Part shown: positions 1 to 8,129 of the stretch, one piece after another
Layout of the letters: each line of letters starts with the position of its first letter
Position numbering within the stretch: position 1 is the first letter of the stretch
Origin: VRUE01 sp963807425
GTDB taxonomy: Bacteria; Actinomycetota; Thermoleophilia; Solirubrobacterales; 70-9
Assembly: GCA_963807425.1 (NCBI GenBank)
Contig: CAWEBZ010000010.1
Coordinates: 143,470-207,469 of the forward strand
DNA: 64,000 nucleotides
Direction of reading: 5' to 3'
Translations under genes and position numbers: made by a program
Notes under the pieces: model-generated
What the model was told of the DNA's origin: nothing
Databases searched by the model: none
The model's input: only the letters and a program-made list of their open reading frames with translations

Positions 1-2325
1 GCCCTCGAGCCAGTCGGGCTGGAGGTCGTCGTAGTGGGGACTGGCGGGATGACCGGACTGGCCGGTGAACATCTGCCAGCGCGAGCGCTCGGGCGCGGTT
101 GGGTCGGCGACCATCCGCCAGCTCGGCGCCCAGACGGCTTTGTAGGGGTTGTTCGGGTCGTAGGCGATCTGGCTCACCGTCTCCTGGGCACCGCCCGCCT
201 TCACCTTGCGGTTCAGCAGCCGCCGCAGCAGCGGGTTCGCTTCGCCCAGCGGGTGGGGAAACTCCATCTCGTGGACGTGGCCCCAGCGCCAGCCCTCGGG
301 GTCGCTGCCGAAGCGCTCGCCGAGGTCGTCGAGGGCGCCGCTGAGGGATTCGAGGACGAGGCCGTCCCAGGAGCGGCCGATCAGCTCATCGTCGCCTTCC
401 TCCCAAAGGTCCATCAGGTGCGAGTGCCAGCGCCATGGCGAGGTGACGTGCGGGGTGAAGCCGTTGTCGGCGCGATCGAGCCAGCGCTCGGCGAGGTCGC
501 GGTCGCCGATCACGGCCCGGGCCGTCTCGCGCGCCAACCGCAGCAGGAAGGCCTGGTAGATCGTGCCGGCGATCGTGCCGGGGTCGAGGCGCCCGTCCCA
601 GCTGCGCAGCCGCTCGATCGCGCTGCGCTCGCGCTGTCCCTGGGGCGAGAGCCGCCCCAGCCGCTGCGCCGCCTCGAGACCAGGGAGCGAGAGGTTGTCG
701 GACTGCATCGCCTCGAAGTCGTCGAGGTCGTGCTCGTCGCTCTCCCGCAGCAGCTGCTCGATCCGCTTCGCGCGGAAGCCGTCGAGCCACTCGCTGGTGA
801 TGTGGTGCGGGTACTCGTCACCGACGATGCGGTTGTTGGCGGTGATCAGGAAGCCGCTCTCGGGATCGATCGTCTCTGGCATCTCCTCGTAGGGGATCGG
901 CCCCTCCCACTCGAACTCGCCCGTCCAGCCCGGCTTGGGCAGGTCGGGGCAGCCGCCCTTGCGCAGGGGAAGGCCGCCGATCAGCTTGTAGCCGATCGAG
1001 CCATGACGGTCGGCCCAGACCAGGTTCGAGGCGGGCGAGGTGTGGCCCTCGAGCTTGGCGACCAGCTCCGGTCCGGAGGTGATCTCGTGCAGCTCGAACA
1101 TCCCGGTGAAGGCGGTGGGCTGGTCGAGGGCCAGCCAGCGCAGGGCCAGCGGCTCGGCCGCGTCGGCTCCCAGCGCCTCGTTGACGATCGGCCCGTGGTG
1201 GGTCACCCGCACATCGAGGACCTCGGGCGCGTCGCGACCCTTCACCGGGATCTCCTCGCGCACGACCTCCAGCGGCAGCCACTCGTCTTCGAAGAGGTAG
1301 CGGTCGCCGTCGAGCCGCTCGATGAAGAGATCCTCGACATCGGCCATCACGTTTGTGAAGGTCCAGCAGACGTCGTTGTTCTGCCCCATGTAGACGCCGG
1401 GCATTCCCGGCAGCGAAGCGCCGCGGACGAAGCGATCGCCGAGCGTGAGGCCCACCTGGTACCAGATGCCCGGCATACTCGGCGGCAGGTGGGGGTCGCC
1501 GGCGATCAGCGGCGAGCCGGTCGCGCTCAGCTCGCCCGAGATCGCCCAGTTGTTGGAGCCGCTCGCCTCCGCCGCGAGGCCGATCGAGCGGCGCACCGCG
1601 TCGATCTGCTCGACGATCGCGAGGCCGTCGCCCGACCAGGGTTCATGGTTGACGACGGGGTTGTCGGCCGGGTAGCCGGCGTCGAGGCGGGCGGTCAGCT
1701 CGGGACCGAGCGCCCGCACCATGTCGGCGCGCAGCAGCTCGCGCTCCCAGTTGGTCGAGAGGCCGAAAGCGAGCAGCTTGCCGAGGCTGAGGATGTCGAC
1801 CGGGCGCCAGGGCTGCCAGTCCAGGCGCAGCAGCTGCATCTCGAACGGCAGGGCCTTGGCGCCAGCCGCCGCCGCGTTGACGCCCTCGCAGAAGCGCTCC
1901 AGCAGTGCCCGCAGCTCGGGCTCGAGCATCGCCGCCTCGCGCTCGGCCGTGCGGCGAATCCCCAGCGTCCGCATCAGACGGTCGATCGGCAGCGCCTCCG
2001 GGCCGGCCATCTCCGAAACCAAGCCGGAGACGACGCGGCGGTAGAAGTCGAGCTGCCAGAGCCGGTCCTGTCCGTGGCAGAAGCCCTCGGCAAACCAGAC
2101 GTCGGCGGGGCTGTCGGCCTCGACGTGGGGCACGCCCCAGCGGTCGCGGCGAATCCGCACCGGCCCCTCGATCCCGTCGACCGCAATCGAGCCCTCCTGC
2201 TGGGGCAGTGGACGGCGTGCCAGCCAGTGCCAGGCGGCTGCCGTCGCGGCGGCGGCTATGCCGGTGCCGGCGACTCCAACGACCAGTCCCGCGCGCACCG
2301 CACCCCTGCCGCTAGTCGAACTCAT
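1..2325 (-). CDS. Penicillin acylase family protein (3' end cut by window edge)
   Basis: This is an N-terminal nucleophile amidohydrolase of the penicillin acylase family, which hydrolyses acyl amide bonds (for example beta-lactam side chains or acyl-homoserine lactones). An N-terminal hydrophobic segment (about residues 10-35) suggests export. The alpha-chain region has the family signature RWGVPHVEA followed by GFCHGQDRLWQLDFYRR. The autoprocessing site and catalytic serine are seen in SGSNNWAISG, where the serine before NNW would become the beta-chain N-terminus. The frame is open from the ATG at 2325 through base 1, about 775 codons, so the C-terminus lies outside the window. It starts 12 bp after the stop of the MBL-fold gene and is probably cotranscribed with it. 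The true substrate cannot be told from sequence. Confidence 0.93.
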   Translation of the reverse strand, partial: MSSTSGRGAVRAGLVVGVAGTGIAAAATAAAWHWLARRPLPQQEGSIAVDGIEGPVRIRRDRWGVPHVEADSPADVWFAEGFCHGQDRLWQLDFYRRVVSGLVSEMAGPEALPIDRLMRTLGIRRTAEREAAMLEPELRALLERFCEGVNAAAAGAKALPFEMQLLRLDWQPWRPVDILSLGKLLAFGLSTNWERELLRADMVRALGPELTARLDAGYPADNPVVNHEPWSGDGLAIVEQIDAVRRSIGLAAEASGSNNWAISGELSATGSPLIAGDPHLPPSMPGIWYQVGLTLGDRFVRGASLPGMPGVYMGQNNDVCWTFTNVMADVEDLFIERLDGDRYLFEDEWLPLEVVREEIPVKGRDAPEVLDVRVTHHGPIVNEALGADAAEPLALRWLALDQPTAFTGMFELHEITSGPELVAKLEGHTSPASNLVWADRHGSIGYKLIGGLPLRKGGCPDLPKPGWTGEFEWEGPIPYEEMPETIDPESGFLITANNRIVGDEYPHHITSEWLDGFRAKRIEQLLRESDEHDLDDFEAMQSDNLSLPGLEAAQRLGRLSPQGQRERSAIERLRSWDGRLDPGTIAGTIYQAFLLRLARETARAVIGDRDLAERWLDRADNGFTPHVTSPWRWHSHLMDLWEEGDDELIGRSWDGLVLESLSGALDDLGERFGSDPEGWRWGHVHEMEFPHPLGEANPLLRRLLNRKVKAGGAQETVSQIAYDPNNPYKAVWAPSWRMVADPTAPERSRWQMFTGQSGHPASPHYDDLQPDWLEG

Positions 2326-2337
2326 TACATGTATTTA

Positions 2338-3063
2338 TCAGTTGGCCAGCCGGCCAGGAAGCTTCCCTTCCGCCTCGAGCTTCTCCAGATGGGCCTGCAT
2401 CACCATCGCCGCAGCCGGCCGCAGCGCAGCGGGAACGTCGCTCCAGGCCTCGGCGAGCAGCGCTTGCTTGGAGCGCTCGCCGCGATCGAGGGCGGCAAGG
2501 AGGCGGCGCTCGCGCATCTCTCGGTGCTCGACGTACTCGGCCAGCTTCGCCGCCGGGTCCTCGACCCAAGGACCGTGGCCGGGGCAGATCAGCTCGATCG
2601 GCTCGGCCTGCATGCGGTGCAGCGAGTCCATGTAGGCGGTGAGGGAACCGCCGTCGGGCGGGACGAAGGTAGAGCCTTCACCGAGGACGAGGTCGCCGCT
2701 GAAGCAGACCCGGTCGGCGGTCATCAGGCAAACGTGGTCGCTGGCATGGCCCGGGGTGGCGACCGCCCGCAACCCCCCGTGCTCTTCGCCGTCGATCGGC
2801 AGGACGACGTCAGCCCCAACAGCATCGGCCCCGTCGGCGTGATCGCCATGACCATGGGTGAGCAGGACGACGCCGATCCCGCCCCGCTCCCCGCCGGCCG
2901 AGCGGATCGCCTCCAGGTGGCTCGCGTCGTCAGGCCCCGGATCGATCACGACGCACGGATCGGAGCCGTAGAGGTAGGTGTTCGTCCCCGCCAGAGTCAT
3001 CGGCCCCGGATTGGGAGCGACGATCCGCAGGATCTCCGGATGCCCCGGGGCCGCCTCTTCCAT
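2338..3063 (-). CDS. MBL-fold metallo-hydrolase (beta-lactamase/glyoxalase II-like)
   Basis: This is a 241-residue metallo-beta-lactamase-fold hydrolase. The zinc motif HGHGDHADG is present, with downstream metal-ligand histidines in ATPGHASDHV and CPGHGPWVED. The N-terminal pattern NPGPMTLAGTNTYL is typical of the LACTB2/glyoxalase II-like branch, and the C-terminal helical tail (REMRERRLLAAL) is also typical of that branch. I chose the ATG at 3063 because GGAG lies six bases upstream; an in-frame GTG at 3075 would add four residues. The gene lies between the WYL regulator and the penicillin acylase, all on the minus strand. A nested stem-loop fills the gap on its 5' side. The substrate is unknown. 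Confidence 0.9.
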   Translation of the reverse strand: MEEAAPGHPEILRIVAPNPGPMTLAGTNTYLYGSDPCVVIDPGPDDASHLEAIRSAGGERGGIGVVLLTHGHGDHADGADAVGADVVLPIDGEEHGGLRAVATPGHASDHVCLMTADRVCFSGDLVLGEGSTFVPPDGGSLTAYMDSLHRMQAEPIELICPGHGPWVEDPAAKLAEYVEHREMRERRLLAALDRGERSKQALLAEAWSDVPAALRPAAAMVMQAHLEKLEAEGKLPGRLAN

Positions 3064-3073
3064 CTCACTCTCC

Positions 3074-3120
3074 ACGAAGCCGCAATTACCCGTCTATATG
3101 ACGGGAAACCGCGGCTTCGT
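3074..3120. repeat. Nested stem-loop repeat, copy C
   Basis: Outer arms ACGAAGCCGC (3074-3083) and GCGGCTTCGT (3111-3120) are perfect inverted repeats. They enclose a second perfect stem, CCCGTC (3089-3094) and GACGGG (3100-3105), around the loop TATAT. A/T-rich joints separate the two stems. The element begins at the stop codon of the WYL regulator and ends just upstream of the MBL-fold start. It has the same architecture as the elements at 13494-13532 and 36439-36477. It could act as an intercistronic terminator or processing site, or be a dispersed repeat. Confidence 0.7.
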
Positions 3121-5171
3121 CAGCCCGCGACCTCTTTGGCGATCGCCTCGCGGGCGTCGTCGGGCTCGAGCACGACCAGGTCGCCGGCGCCGCGGAGGAT
3201 CTCCCGCACCAGCCAGGAAGTGCCGGCGTAGGGAAGCTCGACGACGACGGCGCCGTCGGCCAGCTCCTCGACCACGGTCCGCTCCTCGCGCAGCCAGCGC
3301 GCCCGCTCCGGCGAGACCCAGACCCGGGCGACGTGGGCGGTCGGCACCTCGCCGTGCGTCATCCAGCCCTCGACCCCGGCGAATTCCTCGACTTCGGGAC
3401 GCGGCTCGAAGGTCTGCTCGGCCAGCGTCGCCTCCTTGACCCGGTCGAGCTTGAAGTGGCGGACCCCCTCTTTGGTCAGGTCGTAGCACTCGACGTACCA
3501 GCCCTCGCGCCCGTTCTCGAGCCGGTAGGGCTCGACCGCGCGTTTGGTGAACTGGTCCTCGTTCTCCTTGTAGTACTGGAGCTCGAGGATGCGGCTGGAG
3601 GCGATCGCCTCGTTGACGACCCGCGCCACCTCGGCGTCGCCGCCGCTTCCGGAGGCGATCTCCAATCCCTCCTCGGAGGGGTCGTGACCGAGCGCGGTGA
3701 CGATCTTGCCGCGGGCGCTCTGCAGCCCGCCCTGCGGCAGGTGGTCGCCGAAGAGGTCGATCGCGGCGACCAGGGCCTTTGCCTCGAGCGGCAGCAGGCG
3801 TGCCGGGCGGGCGAAGTTGTCGCCGTAGGGCTCCGAGTCGACCTCGATCTCATCGCCGATGATTTCCGCGTAGAGGACGTAGGTGCCACCGCCGAAGTTG
3901 ACGACGTTGAGCAGCTCGATGTCCTCCTGCAGCTCCTCGTCGGTGAGTTCGAGCCGCTGGCGCAGGTCGGCGACGCCGAGCCGCTCGCTGCGCTTGGCGG
4001 AGTCGATCAGGAGCCCGGCGAGGGTGACCAGGCGGGCGAAGCGCTCGGGGCGGATCGCCGCCTCGGCGCGGCCGTTGGAGCGCGCCCGTTTGGGCGCCTC
4101 GCGCAGGGGCCGGTCGACGGTCTTGGCCGGCTCGAAGCCGTTGTGATGGCGGTCGTGGAGCAGCCCGAGGCGGCTCTCCGCCTCCTCGCGCAGCTCCTCG
4201 GGGGCGAGCACCTGCGCGTTCTGGCGCCAGCGCAGGACCCAGGCGATCAGCTCCCGCGGCGAGGCGTAGTCGGTCTCGAAGACCGAGCCCTTGCCCGGCG
4301 CCCCGTCCGACTTCTTCGCCGGGCGCAGCGTCCCGAAGGCACCGAAGTCCCGCTCAATCAGCCAGGAGATGCGGTCGCGGATGAAGATCTTCGCCGTGCC
4401 GCGGATCTCGCCCAGCTGCCAGTCGGCGCGCTGGCCGTAGTCGCGGCGATCGAAGTCCTCGGGCGGTGAGAAGTCGTGCTCTGCCTTGGAGGCGTAGCCG
4501 ACCTTGCCCTGGATTCGCGAGAGGCGGAAGACGCGAACCGCCTCACGCTCGTGGGCGTAGCCGATCAAGTAGAACTGGCCGCCGCGGAAGACCAGGTGGA
4601 AGGGATCGACCTTGCGCTTCTCGGTCTCGTCGCGCTCCATCGTGTAGTAGGTGAACTCGATCGTCTTCCGGCGCGAGATCGCGGTCTCGATCTTGGAGAG
4701 CCGCTGCGAGAGTTCGCGACCGCCGGCGGAAGCGGTCATCGCCATCTCGACCGGGGCCCGCTCGCCCTCCTTGAGCGGGTTCGGGTGCCCCCATGCGACC
4801 TGCTGCAGCGCCAGGCGCAGCGGCTCGGCATAGGCGAAGCCGCCGTCGGTCAACAGTGAGAGCGCGGTGCTGAGCGCTGCCAGCTCGTCGTCGGAGAACT
4901 TGATCGGGTCGAGGTAGAAGTTCTCCGGCGGCAGCGAGTAGAGCTCGGCCTCGAAGAACCCCTCACCGGGCTTCTCCACCCCGAGCTGGATGCCGAGGCT
5001 CTCCAGCTCAGCGCGATCGGCGTAGAAACGGCGCGCGAAGGCGTCGTCGTTCATGTCGCTGTAGCCCTCCACCTCGCGCTTGATCTCCAGGGCCGAGACG
5101 GGCCGGCCCTGGGCCATCAGGAACGAGATCAGAGAGAGCTGGCGGATCAGCTTCTCGGTGTCCTTCGCCAC
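3120..5171 (-). CDS. WYL domain transcriptional regulator, PafB-PafC fusion type
   Basis: This 683-residue protein carries two successive HTH-WYL units, matching a fused PafB-PafC. Unit one starts with a winged-helix region (KLIRQLSLISFLMAQGRPVSA) and has a WYL domain at about residues 150-215 (TIEFTYYTMERDETEKRKVDPF). Unit two starts near residue 365 (RFARLVTLAGLLIDSAKRSE) and has a second WYL domain near residues 525-590 (ILELQYYKENEDQF, GWYVECYDL). In mycobacteria the PafB/PafC heterodimer activates the RecA-independent DNA-damage response. That role is known for the family and inferred here. The start is GTG at 5171. No proteasome or pup genes are in the window, so context does not test the assignment. 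Confidence 0.9.
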   Translation of the reverse strand: MAKDTEKLIRQLSLISFLMAQGRPVSALEIKREVEGYSDMNDDAFARRFYADRAELESLGIQLGVEKPGEGFFEAELYSLPPENFYLDPIKFSDDELAALSTALSLLTDGGFAYAEPLRLALQQVAWGHPNPLKEGERAPVEMAMTASAGGRELSQRLSKIETAISRRKTIEFTYYTMERDETEKRKVDPFHLVFRGGQFYLIGYAHEREAVRVFRLSRIQGKVGYASKAEHDFSPPEDFDRRDYGQRADWQLGEIRGTAKIFIRDRISWLIERDFGAFGTLRPAKKSDGAPGKGSVFETDYASPRELIAWVLRWRQNAQVLAPEELREEAESRLGLLHDRHHNGFEPAKTVDRPLREAPKRARSNGRAEAAIRPERFARLVTLAGLLIDSAKRSERLGVADLRQRLELTDEELQEDIELLNVVNFGGGTYVLYAEIIGDEIEVDSEPYGDNFARPARLLPLEAKALVAAIDLFGDHLPQGGLQSARGKIVTALGHDPSEEGLEIASGSGGDAEVARVVNEAIASSRILELQYYKENEDQFTKRAVEPYRLENGREGWYVECYDLTKEGVRHFKLDRVKEATLAEQTFEPRPEVEEFAGVEGWMTHGEVPTAHVARVWVSPERARWLREERTVVEELADGAVVVELPYAGTSWLVREILRGAGDLVVLEPDDAREAIAKEVAG

Positions 5172-5200
5172 GGCTCGCAGGATAGTGTGCGGCCCGATTC

Positions 5201-5518
5201 ATGGACCTCCTGCGCAATCTCTTCGGCAACGTGACGTCGGGAATCATCCGGCTCGCGGTCACCGCGGGGGTGCTGTTCCTCTGTTACCTCTTCATCGTCA
5301 AGCCTGTTCTGAAGACGACCAACGAGGCGATCAAATCGACCGGCCTCGACTCGATCGGCAAGTCGATCGAGGACTTCAACAAAGGCCTGCAGCGGGAGAT
5401 CCGCCACTCCTTCAAGGTGACCAAGCAACGCGGCGCGAACCCGCAGAAGCTGATTCGCTGCATCAAGAGTGCGAACGGGGACGTGAAGCGGATCGAACGC
5501 TGCACGCGCCGGTTTTAG
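5201..5518 (+). CDS. Small membrane protein of unknown function
   Basis: This 105-residue protein has a single strong transmembrane segment at about residues 14-35 (LAVTAGVLFLCYLFIVKPVL). A basic, helical cytoplasmic tail follows (KSIEDFNKGLQREIRHSFKV). The final 30 residues contain one cysteine pair (RCIKSANGDVKRIERCTRRF). It is transcribed divergently from the WYL regulator, only 29 bp away, so the two promoters must overlap. I do not recognise the family. Its codon use and GC content look like its neighbours, which supports a real gene. Confidence 0.7.
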   Translation: MDLLRNLFGNVTSGIIRLAVTAGVLFLCYLFIVKPVLKTTNEAIKSTGLDSIGKSIEDFNKGLQREIRHSFKVTKQRGANPQKLIRCIKSANGDVKRIERCTRRF

Positions 5519-5520
5519 TC

Positions 5521-5617
5521 CGACGCCGCCTGACGTTGCCAGGCAAGGACGCAGGGAGCGTGGCGTGCTCTGCACGCGAGCGACCGAGGACGCCGCATGG
5601 CGGCGTCAGGCGGCGGC
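5521..5617. terminator. Structured convergent intergenic region, likely bidirectional terminator
   Basis: Outer 12-bp perfect arms CGCCGCCTGACG (5524-5535) and CGTCAGGCGGCG (5604-5615) enclose a further stem, GACGCCGC (5589-5596) with GCGGCGTC (5600-5607), which shares bases with the right outer arm. The two foldings are therefore mutually exclusive. The region separates two convergent genes ending at 5518 and 5606. There is no clear T-tract on either strand, so terminator function is inferred. Confidence 0.5.
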
Positions 5618-6604
5618 GCGCTGACCGAAAAAGGCCGAGCCCGAGAGGGCTCGGTCAAACCCCGACCAGGACTCGCCGGCGGGTAGCTGGCGCTCGAGGC
5701 GGTCGAAGCTGCCGAGGCGGCCGCCGAGGTTGTCGATCATGTGGACGAGCACGGCCTCGCGGGTGGCGGGGACGACCGGCGAGCCGTGCTCGAGCGAGCC
5801 GTGGTGGGCAAGGATGATGTGCAGGACCGCCTGCGCCAGCGCCGGGTCGAAGCCTGGGATCTCCTCGATCTGGCGGCGCACCTTGTAATAGCCGAGCGGG
5901 ATCTCGCCCTGGAGGCGGCCGGCGTCGGTGAGGTCGATCGCCAGCGGGTCGTCGTTGTAGGCCTCGGTCTTGCCGATGTCGTGCAGGAGCGCGCCGGTGA
6001 CGGCAACGTCGCGATCGATCCCCGGGAAGAAGGCGGCGGCTGCGCTGACTGCCTGGGCGACGGAGACGGTGTGCTCGATCAGGCCGTGGCGATAGGCCTG
6101 GTGGTAGACCTTCGCCGCCGGCGCGTCGCGGAAGCGGGCCCAGATCTCCGAGCCCTCGCCGAAGAAGCGCTCGAGCAGCTGACCCAGCTGCGGGTCCTGG
6201 ACCGTCGCCAGCAGCTCGCGCAGGTCGCTCTCCAGCCGCTCGAAGGAGACCTCCGACTCGACCGCGAGGTCGTCGGTCGCGTACTCGTCCGGGTTGGCCT
6301 CGCGCAGCTCGGCGATCTTGATCTTCTGGCCCCAGCGCTCGCTGACCTCGAAGAGGCCGGTGACGAAGACCGGCGTCCCCGGAGCGGCAAGCGCGTAGCG
6401 CGCCTCCGCCTCCTCCCAAGCAACGGCCTCACAAGCGCCGCTCGAGTCGCCGAGGCTCAGCCGCAGCCAGGGCTCGCCGTTGCGCTTGCGCCGCAGCTCA
6501 CGCTCGCGGACCGCGTAGACGCCGCCGACCCGCTGCCCGTCCTCCAGCTCGCGCAGCGGAACCCTCGTCACCACCAAGGCCTCTGTGAGAGCTTGCTGCT
6601 CCAT
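5606..6604 (-). CDS. HD-domain/OB-fold 3'-5' exoribonuclease (YhaM family)
   Basis: This 332-residue protein has an N-terminal OB-fold nucleic-acid binding domain (about residues 8-110, GEPWLRLSLGDSSGACEAVAW) and a C-terminal HD phosphohydrolase domain (about 165-300). The metal-binding histidines and aspartates are visible in HGLIEHTVSVAQ, ALLHDIGKTEAY and LAHHGSLEHGS. This is the domain order of YhaM-family 3'-5' exoribonucleases. I chose the ATG at 6604. A TTG at 6616 is in frame, and neither start has a convincing Shine-Dalgarno sequence. Confidence 0.88.
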   Translation of the reverse strand: MEQQALTEALVVTRVPLRELEDGQRVGGVYAVRERELRRKRNGEPWLRLSLGDSSGACEAVAWEEAEARYALAAPGTPVFVTGLFEVSERWGQKIKIAELREANPDEYATDDLAVESEVSFERLESDLRELLATVQDPQLGQLLERFFGEGSEIWARFRDAPAAKVYHQAYRHGLIEHTVSVAQAVSAAAAFFPGIDRDVAVTGALLHDIGKTEAYNDDPLAIDLTDAGRLQGEIPLGYYKVRRQIEEIPGFDPALAQAVLHIILAHHGSLEHGSPVVPATREAVLVHMIDNLGGRLGSFDRLERQLPAGESWSGFDRALSGSAFFGQRAAA

Positions 6605-6683
6605 CCTGGAATCCAAAGTAGAGGCAGGAGCGGACGGCTCGCCGAGCCTTACAACGGGTGCCTATAGCTGCTTCAGCCCCGGG

Positions 6684-7127
6684 TTAGCCCGCTTCGACGA
6701 CTTCTACGGTGCCGCGCATGTCCGGGTGGATCTCGCAGAAGTAGGGGTAGCTGCCCGCCTCCTTGAAGCTCTCGGACTTGAGCTTGCCCATCTCGAGGGT
6801 CCCGGTGTCGAAGGAGCCGTCGTCCGCCGTCGCCGTGTGCGGAGCGGCGTCGCGGTTGATCCAGGTGACCTTGCCGCCGGCCTCGATCGTGACTGGGTCG
6901 CGGTCGTAGGTGAATTCGACGATCTCGACTTTTTCGGCGCGTACAGCGTCGCCGCTTGGCGCGGACGCGTTGCCGCTCGGTTCGGGCGCGGTCGTGGTGG
7001 GAGCAGTGGTCGTTGCGCCGGTGTCCCCACCGTCCCCGTTGTCGTCGTCGCCACAGGCGGCAAGGGCCAGCGTCAGCGAAGCCAGGACAAGCACAAGCAG
7101 CGCTCTCGAGAGTCTCATGCGAACCAC
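6684..7127 (-). CDS. Cupredoxin-domain lipoprotein (plastocyanin/azurin-like)
   Basis: This 147-residue protein has an N-terminal signal with a lipobox (TLALAAC, Cys25), so it should be a membrane-anchored extracytoplasmic lipoprotein. An acidic/Thr-rich linker precedes the type-1 copper domain. The copper ligands are visible: His in APHTATADDG, then Cys, His and Met in YFCEIHPDM. It probably carries electrons or copper at the cell surface. A second cupredoxin at 18753-19121 shares the same HTATA-DG-FDTGT pattern, so the two look like paralogues. It is divergent from the DUF3817 gene. Confidence 0.92.
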   Translation of the reverse strand: MVRMRLSRALLVLVLASLTLALAACGDDDNGDGGDTGATTTAPTTTAPEPSGNASAPSGDAVRAEKVEIVEFTYDRDPVTIEAGGKVTWINRDAAPHTATADDGSFDTGTLEMGKLKSESFKEAGSYPYFCEIHPDMRGTVEVVEAG

Positions 7128-7170
7128 GTACCCAGCCTCACTGCATTCGACACTCTAGGGTTCCCCTCCG

Positions 7171-7458
7171 GTGAAGCCCATGCGCTACATCGCCCTGGCC
7201 GAGGCAACGAGCTTTCTCGCCCTCCTGGTCGCGTCTTACATCAAGCGCACCGGAGGGAGCGAGCTCGGGGTGCAGATCCTCGGCCCGATCCACGGCGCGC
7301 TTTTCATCGTCTACGTGATCGTCGCCCTCAACCTGCGCTCGCAGGCTGGTTGGTCCGCGCAGACCACCTTCTGGATCCTGGTCGGCGCCGTGGTCCCCTT
7401 CGGCGGCTACGTCGTCGACTGGTGGCTACAGCGGGAAGCGCGGCGCACGGCGACATGA
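7171..7458 (+). CDS. DUF3817 domain-containing membrane protein
   Basis: This 95-residue integral membrane protein has about three transmembrane helices (residues 5-23, 36-55, 66-84) and fits the full length of DUF3817. The conserved pattern GPIHGALFIVYV is present. The start is GTG at 7171. Its stop overlaps the ATG of the M15 peptidase (ATGA, 7455-7458), so the two are translationally coupled. The family has no established function. Confidence 0.88.
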   Translation: MKPMRYIALAEATSFLALLVASYIKRTGGSELGVQILGPIHGALFIVYVIVALNLRSQAGWSAQTTFWILVGAVVPFGGYVVDWWLQREARRTAT

Positions 7459-8123
7459 GCCCATCGGGGCTGCTGGCGCTCGGCGCCACCGCCCTTGCCC
7501 TGAGCAGCGTCCCGGCAGCCGGGGCACGCGCAGCAGATGTCCCTCGCTTCGGTGGGAAGATCGCCGCCATCGACGAAGCGACGCGGGAGCGGATGACCGG
7601 CGTCTCCTGGCACCGCGGCTGCCCGGTTGGCTTCGCCGACCTGCGCCTGCTCACGGTCAGCCACTGGGGATTCGACCGCCGGATCCAGCGGGGCAGGCTG
7701 GTCGTCCACCGTGAGGCGGCAGAGGCAATGCTCGGCGTGATGCGCTCGCTCTATCGGGGGCGGTTCCCGATCCGGCAGATGCGCCTGGTCGACGCCTACG
7801 GAGCCGATGACCACCGCAGCATGGATGCCGACAACACCTCCGCCTTCAACTGCCGCTTCGTCGCCGGCCAACCGGGAACCTGGTCCGAGCACGCCTACGG
7901 CCTGGCGATCGACGTCAACCCGGTCGAGAATCCCTACGTGACCGATTCCGGCTACGTCTCTCCCCCGGCTGGCGCCCCCTTCACCCGCCGCTCGCAGCAC
8001 TCGAAGGGAATGATCCACCGCCACGGTCCGGTGGTGGAGGCCTTCGCCGCGGCCGGCTGGGAGTGGGGCGGCAACTGGCCCTGGCCCAAGGACTTCCAGC
8101 ACTTCTCCGCGAGCGGACACTGA
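7455..8123 (+). CDS. M15 family metallopeptidase (D-alanyl-D-alanine carboxypeptidase-like)
   Basis: This 222-residue protein has a Sec signal peptide (about residues 1-27, ending PAAGARA). A VanY/M15C-type peptidase core follows. The zinc-binding motif SEHAYGLAIDVNP (His and Asp ligands) and the third ligand in WPKDFQHF are clear, so the enzyme should cleave peptidoglycan stem or cross-link peptides outside the cell. The start overlaps the stop of the DUF3817 gene. The FAH-family gene starts 7 bp downstream. Confidence 0.92.
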   Translation: MSPSGLLALGATALALSSVPAAGARAADVPRFGGKIAAIDEATRERMTGVSWHRGCPVGFADLRLLTVSHWGFDRRIQRGRLVVHREAAEAMLGVMRSLYRGRFPIRQMRLVDAYGADDHRSMDADNTSAFNCRFVAGQPGTWSEHAYGLAIDVNPVENPYVTDSGYVSPPAGAPFTRRSQHSKGMIHRHGPVVEAFAAAGWEWGGNWPWPKDFQHFSASGH

Positions 8124-8129
8124 GCGACG

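Noticed and set aside
34..3231. A 1065-codon open frame on the plus strand
   Set aside because: It is antisense to the penicillin acylase and MBL-fold genes, is very rich in Arg, Pro and Ala, and has no recognisable motif; it is a product of high GC at third codon positions.
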